A DNA stretch of 64,000 nucleotides, from contig NW_008709190.1 of the NCBI RefSeq assembly GCF_000327385.1, positions 2,337,864 to 2,401,863 on the forward strand, given 5' to 3'. Positions 41,601 to 53,600 of the stretch are shown here, piece by piece. The notes under the pieces were generated by a model. That model worked only from the letters and a program-made list of their open reading frames with translations, was not told the DNA's origin and made no database searches. The position numbers were made by a program, and so were the translations under genes. Numbering within the stretch: position 1 is the first letter of the stretch; every line of letters begins with the position of its first letter. The stretch comes from Lottia gigantea. Its lineage: Eukaryota; Mollusca; Gastropoda; Lottiidae.

Positions 41601-44600
41601 AGCTCGACAAGAAGAATATATCGCTTTTACATCTGATTCACATAATCTTTAAGGGATGTTGTAAAACCTGATCTGATTAAGTGGTAAAGTGATAAGGGTT
41701 CAGAAACCGAAGGGTTTAACTTTAATGATTGAGACCATTTTTCAAGTAAAACATTGGACATTCTGAAACCTTTTTGCCATTAAACAGAAAGATAATATTG
41801 ATCCAAATGTTGAAGGACTATGCAATAACAAGAATACATCGATGGTAAATTGTAATGTTACATTTATCCAGTATGCAAATGGTTCAATTGGTTAGAACAT
41901 TAAAAGCAACAAACATCACTGTTACATCTTATTCACTTAATTAATGATGATAATCTCTTTCTAAAACATTGTAACAATGTCCTAAGGTCTTAATATTGAA
42001 ACCATTATTCTGATTAGATTAACCCAATTGTTAGATATGAATTCTGTTCACAGATTCCCATGTGGCCATCCTTAACTTTAAAAACTTGGATTTTATCATA
42101 TATAAAAAGCTATCTACTGAAGGACTTATCTCGTCATCATGTGGGAATTATATGCATAGTTCAAAAACTACCTGACAATTCGTTTCGTTTAAAATTTAAA
42201 TACTGACTGGATTGCTTGAAATGCATTTACACAGGAGCATTTGTTCATGGCCATTCAATGAACATATTCCATTATTAAAACGTCTAATAAAATTATAGGA
42301 AAACTTGACTGTATTGATATTTCGGTCACATTGCTCAATAATTCTGGCCATTTGAAGGAAGTCATTTATTCAATTACTTCAACCCCATTGACTACTGATA
42401 AAAACAGACTTGATCTCGACTTTAAAATATTAAGACACTCTATTTACACTACCATGTTACATTTCAATCTAACAAATAGTTTCATTACTAAACCACTCGC
42501 GCACAAATATAGCCTTTTAAGACTGAATACATTCCATTTACTAATTACCGCCTCATAGATTGCCTAACTCTCTATTTCAATAAACTATTTGTGATTCTGA
42601 AAACCTCAAGCCAGCATGAAATAGTATAAGTTTCACCAGTCGAATTGCAAGGTACTCTTAAACGTAAAAGCAGACCTAATGGAGCAAAGTGAAACTCTCG
42701 TGGGCCTCATATAGTTATTGACACTTGAATTTAACTGATATTCATGTAAGCTACGTCAATTTTAATTACTTAAATAAAAATGCGTTAGTGGTATGGCGTA
42801 ATTTCTCAGTTGATTAATTAGTAGGGGTAACATTATAACTTGGATCCAAGTGCCTTCAATGAAACAATTGGAGAGTAGAAATGACATCATGAGAGGCATA
42901 ATAATTCTAAATAGCTATATATTGTCCAAACAAAAGGGCCCCTGCTGTTTTGGTAATCAAATTTCAGCAAATCAAAACAAATAACAAAATATTGTCCAAT
43001 CAAAATGATCCCTGCTGTCTTGGTAGTCAAATTGTAGCCAATCAAAACAAATCACTCGTTGTGACAACAACTCCACACGGATAAGGACCTACTATTTTTT
43101 CCACATTAAATTGAGCTGGAATGACGCTGTTCGTTCGGTTTGAAATGTTAGTAGTAGATTCTAATCCTAGTCGGCGTGTGAAAGTTTGGTGACTTTATTT
43201 TTTCCGGACGACCCACCTGTAAATAGGTTCGGATAATCGGAAAAAAATCAATGCCAACATGTTGGACAAGGATCCACAGGAAGAAAGTATCTTCGTGAAC
43301 AGAAGTTAATATCCTCGAAAAAAATTGTTTGCCTCTTTCTTTTCTTAATAAACTTGAACATTCTCAGACTTGACTTCCTACTCAAGCATCATTTACTCTG
43401 GAATAATAGTTTTGCCTTGAAAATCATGTATGCTTCCTCAATTCAACAGAGAGGTCGGCCCTCTTATCCATGAGTTTCACAGTTAAAATGTTGAATGATA
43501 TATGATGAAGAAATTTATTATAAAGATTGCATTATGCTTCAATAATAAATAATTCAGAAAAAATGTGTCTTCAATTTGCAATTTTTATATTTTTTCTTAT
43601 TTACACTAGTAACCTTCTATGAGAATCTCGAGAAAGAATCTGAAAATAGCTTGGTAATATAATTACGGCTTAACGGTAATATCTGCTTAAAATGTTAAGC
43701 AAGAGTATCTAATCTGACATTATACGCCTATTATTCTAGAAATATTTACTAAGATACAGCATGACATAGTCTCCTACTGACTGGACTGGTGAATAGGTGC
43801 AACTTCAAGCTGTGTGCGGTAAGTGAAATTATTTCAAGACAATTAACAAAGTCTACCCTTTTTCCGATTTCATACTGACATTTGAAATCGAAAAGGATGA
43901 TGCAGTCGTCGTTGCAAATTTTCTTCAACTGTTAACCGTTGTAGCCCATAAATTACTTAGTTTTATTGGAATTGCAAGAATTTGACTAAAATTTGGTATG
44001 GTGCGAAAAAAATGCATCAGCTGTGAATTCGATACACATACAAAGAAATTCTCTATACAATCCCTTTAAGCTTTCCACGCTGTGTCTTAATATCTATGTG
44101 GTAATACATGGTAATTGTAGGCATAACTAAGTTGCCTAATAATATGAACAATTTGTCTGAAGAGCGCTTGTCGGGACTCTCATGGGAATATTTTCAGACA
44201 CAAAATCATCGAAATAATATCAGGTGTCTGTGTTCGAATCATCGATCTTGCCCATAACTTTACATTCGGAACAATGTTAAACTATTCATAATATACAAGC
44301 TTCAATAAATTATATGAATAATACAATATACCGAGTGCAATTTTTGCTGTAGTTTGATAGTACCGTTGAAACGAGATCCAACCGATCGAATAGTCTGATA
44401 TTTAGATGTATTAGTGCTGTATAATATATGAAAATTACAAACCTATCATTTCCCTTGATAAGAACTATTAAGTTCACTAAAATTTAATTACTTACTTATC
44501 TATCTTCTAGTGTGTTTTATCAATAATAAATTAAAGCGTTACTCACGCTGTCGCTTGATTTAGAATAATGAATTGCATTTGATTGATCAAATATGCGATT

Positions 44601-47600
44601 TTCAACAGAAAATTAGAATAAAAATTTGAAGGTATAATATGACAAAAGCAGACACACAGAGATTAGAAATAGAAATGCTTTCCCTTTTTTTTGGAAGATA
44701 ATATACACCCACTAGCAGCTTTGAGTTTAAATTAAAATATTTGGCAGTACAGTAACATTTACCAGTATGAAACATTCAACCTTCAGTATACACTTCTTTT
44801 GAACTTTTAGAGGCGATACTGAATAATATTACCAAGTTTCATCAAAATCTGTCAAGAATTGGGCCCTAAGAGTGTTTACAGACTAAAACTAGTGGGCGTA
44901 TAAAAAACCAATACATTTCTGAGGGTATTCTATTCCTAGGCTACTGGCAACTTGGTTTAAAGCCTGTTAAATAACAATACACCAACGATATATAATTAGT
45001 TGGATAACCTCTTCGAACGGAAGTACCATTGGAAGGTGTGATGCTATAAGTGATTCTATCGAAACCCTCCACAGTTTGTTACCATGAAGTTCCACGTTTA
45101 AAGAGCAATGGGAGCAAAAAGCTTTACTTGGTCGTTTATTTTGGTATGATGGTCTTCTTCGTGTATATTTGAGCGCAGGTTTGTTGCCTTTTGTGCGTTT
45201 TTGTTGTTGGATGTTGTTTTTATTGGACTTACCGTCATAGCCCATTGTGATTAAACACTAAACAGAACTTCCACATGTTGTCTAGTGGCTCTTTAATTCA
45301 TCTTAGTCAAACCAGTGGAAGAAAGATTGTTTAAACAAGAATACGATCAACAAATCTGTATTGATACACGTCGATGATTGAAACACAATGAAATCTTCAC
45401 AACTAAAGATAAATATATCAATTTGTAGAATGCTACATGTTTACAACAAGTCAATAAGACTATAGAGTGATGAAATTATTTACGGCCATCTTTTACTTGA
45501 TTATTTCTTCAATAAATATAGTAAAGAGATTGAAAAAGGCGGTGAAGATTCACTCAATATGCCAAAAGGCTAATTTATTCTTATCAATAACGACTCCCTA
45601 GAGAAGGCTACTAAAGCTTTAAGTGCACTAAATAGATCTCTTGGTGGAATCAAAGCCACAATTCGACTTTTTGTATCAGTTTGCTTCAAATAATTTAATT
45701 AAAACTTTTATCCACCAGGACAAATTTAAAAAGATATATGACCAATAAGATTACACATGAAAAGAAAAGGAAGACAAACAAATTAGGAACTTTTTTGAAA
45801 AAAAAAATCAACCGTAAATGAAACCTTGTTAAAAGAGTTGCTAGAATAACATTGGCTATTGCTAAACGTATATATGATGTCCGTATCGAAAAGCTGCTAC
45901 AGCCTTTTGCGATAGCTACGTCATTAAACGCTTAATTTAGTTGAACTGCAAGCTCGCAGATGTCTTGACTTGGAATGGATGCTGTCAGTGTTTCCAATAC
46001 TTATGCAAAGTTTAGAAAGGGCTCACTATTTTATGTAAAAAACTGTAGAGCATTTAATGATGTATTTATGTGATAAGTTATTAAGTGCAGGTGACAGATG
46101 AATATTGGTATTTGTATAATAAGATGGAACATAACGGTATCTCGTCTTCCAGATGTAAATCACATCTTAATCATTTATATCAGATAACGGTTTTCAATTA
46201 CCATGAGATCAAATTGAAAAGTCTGTCTTCAATCCGCCATACGAGGTAAGGAGGTCCCGAGAATGATTTCCACCTGAATTTGGTAAAGGGGGGTAAAACT
46301 CCGCCGAATATACAGACACAAGTCGACTCTTGTCCTCCATTTGCTGCTTTTTAACTCATTTCAATTAGATCTTCATGAAAATGCATGTAGTAATTGGGCC
46401 GTATGACGATTCCTTTTACTTATCCTTGGCTGGTCCTTCTTTATTGTATATGGAAACATAACTCATTGTCTAAAATATTTCATTTTAAGTGATTTTCTCA
46501 ATCAACTTACGAAATGCATACGATTGTCATAGTATTCATCTGAGAGTTTAGCAATAAAGACAATTCACTAAAATATCACCCAAAGAAGTGGAATTTTCAA
46601 TTCGAACGCCACATCATAAACGCTTCGGATATGATTGTCAACAACTCATTATTTCCATGATCCCTTGTGAGAGATTGGAAATTCGTTTGACTGTATACTA
46701 ATTACAGAGCACGGGTCGTGTAAATCATTGTCTAGCTTTGTATAACTAGATCTCAGGAGTCCATGGAAATAATTAATTCTTGGTTTTATCTGGAGTTCGT
46801 AATAAGGACTGTTCGACTTGACAGACAGTAATTTTTAGTATATTGGTCCCTGCAACTAGGGATTTAAACCCAACTCAAGTTATCATAAAGAAAGTGCCCT
46901 TGAATTATCTTGGATATCACTTGCCTTCTACTGTAGTACAACTTTGTAACGGTGTGAAGTCCTCGATCAAGTCTACAGTCAAACTATCATTGTAAAACCT
47001 CCAAGAGAAGTTGAAAAACACGGTGTCGAATATATGTTAGCAATTCAACTTTGCTTACAGTTAAAACTATCGTTGATCAAGAATGATTTCGAACTCTTGT
47101 ATTGATTATTCTTATTTATATCATTGCAAGAGCAAGTCTTAGAGTTTCTTTCCCTAAATAAGCCCTTCTCTACCATGATATAGAATAGCTGTTCCACTAT
47201 TTCTTAATAGCAAAGCAGGAATAGCATTTTACAGTGTACTCCTTCTCATCAAGATGAATATATGCCATAAGCGTCAAAAGGTACATTTTTAAACATATGG
47301 AAGAGCTGCTTCACGGCTAACAAATATTACCGTTTAATTTAATAAGAACTTTAATGAAATCACTAAAATTGGTGTATACATATTAATTTAATCAAAAATT
47401 TGCACCCAATTTGTGTGTTAGATTTATTAAAAGTTAACAAGAAGTATACAATTTATATATTTCAGAATCTGTCGGTATCTGTATCAGTTCTGACGTTGAG
47501 TGCTATCAGCATTGAGAGATGGTACGCTATTTGTCATCCACTGAGATTCAAATCAACATTATCGAGGGCCAGAAATATGATCATCATCATCTGGATTGTT

Positions 47601-50600
47601 TCGGCAGGTGCAGCATTACCTGAGCTAGTTGTTGCCCAAACCTACCCATACGTTTACAAACCGCCATTTACATCGTTCTTATTGACATCTTGTCGTCCAT
47701 CTTGGGATCCTTGGGTACAATCAATCTACCAAACAGCATTAATGATAGTTATGTATTTATTCCCTTTGACTTTAATGGCTCTCACTTATGCTAATATAGC
47801 ATACGTTTTGTGGCGTAAAGAAATACCCGGAGAAATACGTAAGTATGAGCTGTCTTTTTTGCTTACGTCGGCCAGTCTGCTATTTTCCCCCAATAGAGCT
47901 ATACGTAAGCCATCCATAACACTTTCAATGATAAAAAGTACGACGGCTTCATCATTTAAGTGGACTGACGGGACTAATATTAGTCCAAACTGTTAGGCTG
48001 TTGAACATTGATGTCAATATAGCAAAAAAACATGTTAAAATGTTATAAATGATGAGCTTTTGACGAACCGAATGTAAATTTGTTTTTAATTAATACGAAA
48101 AACTCAATCAGTTGGTAAAATACATATACGTATACCATACCATTTAAAGACACAATGTCAAAACTTGATTTCGGAGAATTTAAGATCAATCACTTTCAAA
48201 CTACTAAATTAAGGACACGTGCCATCATCTTTTTTAAATTAAAATAACATTTCTCATAGTGGTAAAAACTAGAATTTGTACCGTTTCTATGATATTAATA
48301 GATTATTTTTTTTAAAAAATTGCATATGCCATGATCAGGAATAGCTTTTAGACCAAATGAAGAAAATATCTTCTTGACAATGGCTTATCTACAAAAAAAA
48401 TAGTTTGATCTTTAAGAGGATGGTTATTTAAAATGAGTTTTATCTTTGGATATCATAAAGATATATGCTAGTGTGGTATTTAAAGGGACATTCTGCTTTC
48501 TTTTAAGGTCAAATTTTATTTCCAAATTTGTGAAAACTATGCACCAAAATCTAGAAAAATATGCCCTTTATCTGAAATTTTTAACTAAAAGAATCAAGCA
48601 GTTAATATTTAAACGCCTAAAATATTTAAAAACATTACGTAAGGTTTTTAAGTTCGTTATGCTGTTTGGAAGCTGTTAGAAAACTACTGTGCGGATTTAA
48701 GTAAATAAACGCCTAATTGTAGAGAAATATGTCTCCTTCGTTTTATGAACGTTTCAACTAATAATATCTAGCAAATATAAAGCTAAACACAAAACTAGGT
48801 CAAACTTCCAAAATAACAATGATTATTCTCCATTTTTAATTAACCCTTTCAAAACCAATGCAGTTTGATCAAGATGATACATAGATATAAATAGGACACT
48901 TTAGAAATATTTTCAGGTATAATTTACATTTTTGATAATGAAAACTTTTTACAAAAAAACAACGAAACGGAATACCTCTTTAATACAACTGTGATAGACC
49001 TTTGAGTAAAAGTGAAAACGAATAAGCTGGATTGTTGAAGATAATAGAGGAATTGTTTTGACGTTTGTAAAATGAAGTGAAAGTAAAGTCTTGATTATAT
49101 TACTTAGTAGAATTATTAAGTGGAAGTTTAAGTGAAATGTGCCACAACTTATTGCAAGGAAACGTATAATGACATGAACACGACTCTAGTCTTTTTGATA
49201 TTGGCATCAAGAATGAAGCATAAACTATGTGTTAACGAGTGAAATGAGGCATACATAACAATCTGACTGGATTTCTAATTGTATTGATGAAAGCCAATGT
49301 TCTGAAATTTCTACAAGAATTTTCATTATTGTTTTCTGTTTTCCCTTTCAGTATATTTCCTCTCATTCATCATAATTTTATGTTGATGCTAGAGGTAAAA
49401 AGTCGTAACTATCTATTCTCGTGAATTTCTAGATTTCATTACTTCCATTTAATGAATTACTTATTGGCAGCTTTCCATGATTTACATACCGAATTTTTTT
49501 TTTTAACTAAATTGTACTATACGAATCAGACAGTGAAACAGTTACCTACGTCAGTAGTTATTCAAATTATTTTGAAATAGTGCATTTGACTCTAAACGTA
49601 AATACAAGCAAGTATATAGACATATCCACATGACCAGTGATCACCAGATATTTAACAACCTTTAATGTCATACTAATTTTTTGCTTCTGCAGCAGTCTTA
49701 AGGTTGGAATAGACGAGGCGCCCGATGCAGTGTGCCTTGACGGATTATCGATAAAATAGACAATTGTAGAAGTCAATATTGTACGGAAGCCCACTTCTTT
49801 AATGATGTCGCCATATATTAACATGCCAAATCAGTACCAAATGGAGTATCGGGTTTTTATTACAACCAACCTTCATCGCTTACGAGGCAAACCTGATTGA
49901 AGATACAGACAAATTGACGATAGCTGACAGAGTTGGTGACAGATAAGGCCCACTAAAACGAACCATCTTGAACATAATGCGTCCCCAAGGACATCTTTAA
50001 AAAATGTTAGTCTAATTTCTGAGGAAAAAGATTCTATTTGGCAGGGACAATGAAACAAAATAATGGTAAAAAGACAATGTGGTGCTTCGAGTCTCATTTG
50101 AATAACACAAACAACAGTCAAAATAAGGTGCATTCACCTTGAGGTACTTCCGTTTTCCCGAGGAACATTTAAGTTTAGAGATTCTTTACATACACAACAT
50201 GTAGTACACTTGAGCCTTCAGTTAGTACTTAATTTCCCATGATTACGACAAAACATGTAATCCCCTCCTTGGGTGGCCGGGTTGAATCATATGAAGACTT
50301 TACCTCGACCACTGCCTTGATCTAACAAAGATCCTTCAATAATGCAATCAAGCGCTTTACTTGTTGAACCACTGTAGCTCAAACGTACATAACTCGTTCA
50401 AATATCTTGAGCTAATTCCAACAAATCTCATACAGATGGACCAATTGTCAATAGTGTCACATTGAACCTCAACATAGCTCTATTTAGTGCCATGAATTAT
50501 AACGTTCCAATGAAGTGTTCTATCAATATGTTTTTTAGCCTCGAGCACTTTGAAGTGAAAATGATAATAGGCAACTTAGATTAAATATGATGAAGTCGAG

Positions 50601-53600
50601 GAAAACTTAATTTCCTTATATTAAATTTAACATGGGATTGGAAACTATCAGTTTAAATATTTAATACTGTGTTTGAACTCTCGTTCTCATATTATTTACT
50701 AATATAATAAATCATAAGGAGGCATACAGATTTTGTTCTGGACGAATCGGGCCAGAAATAATTGTCAAGAGATAACCGAATGCTCGACCTAATTTCATGA
50801 CGACAAAGATACAATACTCTTTTGACTTGATTTTGTCGACGAACGGATTTGTGAGGGTTTGATTCTGAACTGCGATACGTTTGCCAGCTTTTAAGTTTTA
50901 TCGATAGGGAATGCGAATCTTCAGAAGATTATATTCCCACAAGTTACATGAATTGATATCTTTCATACTTCTTGAAATTATTCATCGACAATGCACTGGT
51001 CGCAGCTGCAGTCGCTTCGTGACCTAAATGTGTAAGACATCATCTGTGGAGATTTATTACTTTACTCGGTAATTGTGTCATATACATTTAACAGTTTAAT
51101 TTCTCAAAATCTATAAACAAAATCAGAGGACATCATCCCTGTCTGATTATTTCTTGGGGTGTAATATCTGGTATTTATTCATATGAGGCTTGATCGTCTG
51201 GAACCTCAATGATGGTAGCCAAATCAGGGGTGTAGTGGGACAAGACATTTAAAATATCGCATGCCATTTACTTAACTTTTGGATTAAAATTATTGAATGC
51301 TTAAATGCTATTGGGTCATTTATAGATTTTTCAGTTGGAAAGGAACACCACGAGGTCGATTACTAGCTCTTAAATTCTCAACTATTATCTGTGAACAAGC
51401 CTAGAACTTGAGATCCACTGTGATAACTAACAGCAGCGAGGAAAGAAATTTTCATTCTTCCGCAACTCTGCGATCGGGTCTGTCAACTCGTCGTTCGACA
51501 TAGTTGCCATAACCAAGCTTCTAGTTGGCTAAGCGATATGATCTTAAACTGATGGGTCATTTATTCCAACAGACGTTTACTTAAAGTTTTCGTTTAAAAC
51601 AGATCAATTGTTTAGTAAGGCTTTGCTTGTCGATTTTAGTCGAGACTTTGCATTTATTCCATATTTCAACATATCTAAGATTTGGTAGCAGACCATTATT
51701 AGATTTTCTTAATTCAGCTGAAACTCTTATGTGACACCTCTAAGGACAGACCCATTATCTGAAAATGACCATCAAGTTGGGCAAGCGGAAAATTAATGTG
51801 GCTATAGTAATCCCCAAGTTCACAGAGCCACTATATTCATGTCATATATTATCTGATGTCGAAATATATTCTAATCTAATGTAATGCCTTGTTAGTCAGA
51901 TGTATCCAAATATGTTTCTACAGGATGTCCTTTATTGAGTGTATCGATTAAAATTACATGTACAGGATATCTTTACGATCAAGATATCAGTACTAAATAA
52001 ACATATGCTGTGTTCGGATAAGAAAGGATAATAAACTCGCTGAGAATTCTCCTTTGACACTTTTGATTTGGTTTTGACTGGAGATTCAGTTGAGAGTAGA
52101 TGAATCCGACAGTATTTTCCTGATATCACACGATGACCACGATAAGAGTCTGTAGGTTGAGCTAATCTGGTAAGATGTGATCATACACATGTCTAGATCG
52201 GATAGAATTGTAGTTGCAATGATTTTCAAGGTCGTGATCTAGAGTGATCACGATTTGTCGATAGCGCCGCTCGAATGGCACAGGAAATGATATTCTCTTC
52301 ATGGATCTTAATTCGATTTTATATGTGTTCAGTTGCTTTTTCGTACTACACAATACGATTTGATACAATGGTCATGTCTGTAAATTTATCTAAAATATTT
52401 CTACATTAACCCTCGGGAGTACCCAGGTAATCCTCCATCCCAGAAAACGTATACATGCAAATCTACAGCTACTCACTACAAATTCGCTCGCCGTGATAAA
52501 TAAATGATGAAAACGAAGAAACAATAACGATTTCTATCGTTGCGACATCTTAAGACACCCACCGCGTAGTAGTTTAATGATCACTAGTTGTGATAGATAA
52601 ATGATGAAATAACGAAGTCAAAATAAGTATGTCTACTAAAATCAAGTACTACAAGAAGAGTCCACAAGAAACACAGTTCCCTTTGGAGCAAGAAATTTCC
52701 ATTTTTCCAGCGTGATATTTATTTTGCTTGACAGTCAATCTATCTTTTTGTCTGGGGAGTCGCATTTATGTCTATAGGTGAAAACAGCTGTAATGAAAGT
52801 TAAAAAGGATGTAAATTGAGGTGTAAATATTAACCGACTTTTAAAATAGACAATTCCACAGGTTTCAGTAAACTATGTCTGGTTCCAGAAACAGAAATGA
52901 AACTGTTGGAAGTATGGGATGAATACATGAACGTTGTCGTTCACTTTTATTGCTAGTACTTTTACTATAGACGAATGCGTTTCACGAAAATTCCTTTGAC
53001 TTTGTGGTCCACGATAAGAAGTGCTGTGGGTATGTGTGTACGAAGAAGGGCATGCTCTTGTGAAATAAGTGTGCGAGGCTGATTTTTGAAAAAGAAAATG
53101 CTTTATTTGTAGCTGGAAGAAAATCAATGATTGATGGTAAAGGAAATAATACAGAAGATAAGTTACAATCCAGAAGAAGGGCTGCTAAAATGTTGATTAC
53201 GATTGTTGTTGTGTTTGCTTTATGTTATTTACCTGTGCATCTGCTCAATATGTTAAGGTTTGTTGCTAATCCCCGAGGTTTTTAGTTCTAGAAATCCAAT
53301 TCAATGACATTTCAATTCTGGCACGAGTATTTTCCACGAAACGAAGCAGCAAATACATCATCTGATCATGGCCGTGACATGGAATACGTTTTGAATTTAC
53401 AGTGATTCGATCGACATGATTGGACTGACTTTGAATGGATATGCAAAGATTACTTGTTTATCGACAACAGACAAGAACACGACTTTAATACACAGATGGC
53501 AATACGATTATTGAAAGATTTCGCAGCACGAATCCATAACCATAATAGGGACCACCTTTTAGTCATGATCAGAAAAAAAAAATAGAATTAAGATGCGATA

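Larger units (their letters stand above)
35674..47465 (+). other. Receptor 1 intron 1 (about 11.8 kb)
   Basis: Phase 0 GT-AG intron. It contains a truncated MITE (37740-37966), a Penelope-type hammerhead-like motif (40533-40570), a 70-bp duplication (42919-43055), a pearl-like deletion derivative (44697-44907) and a minus-strand exon candidate (39581-39677). The remainder is AT-rich with no recognised gene. The 92-residue minus-strand frame at 44967-45245 is basic and Gln/Asn/Lys-rich near its start and matches nothing I know. Confidence 0.8.

Noticed and set aside
44228-44250. GTTCGAATC-like box suggesting a tRNA or tRNA-derived SINE
   Set aside because: No matching A box or acceptor stem at the right distance; other GTTCGA matches in the window fail in the same way.
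44967-45245. 92-codon minus-strand frame, basic and Gln/Asn/Lys-rich
   Set aside because: No recognised domain. A GTAAGT lies within its first codons, which argues against a simple coding exon. Kept only as a note in the intron entry.
45590-45690. Short stretch reading KATKALSALNRSLGGIKAT, reminiscent of the region after LINE reverse transcriptase
   Set aside because: It is too short, stops soon after, and no reverse transcriptase or endonuclease motif lies on either side.
48446-48679. 77-codon Lys/Phe-rich + strand frame
   Set aside because: It overlaps the left half of MITE copy 3 and is not conserved in the other copies.
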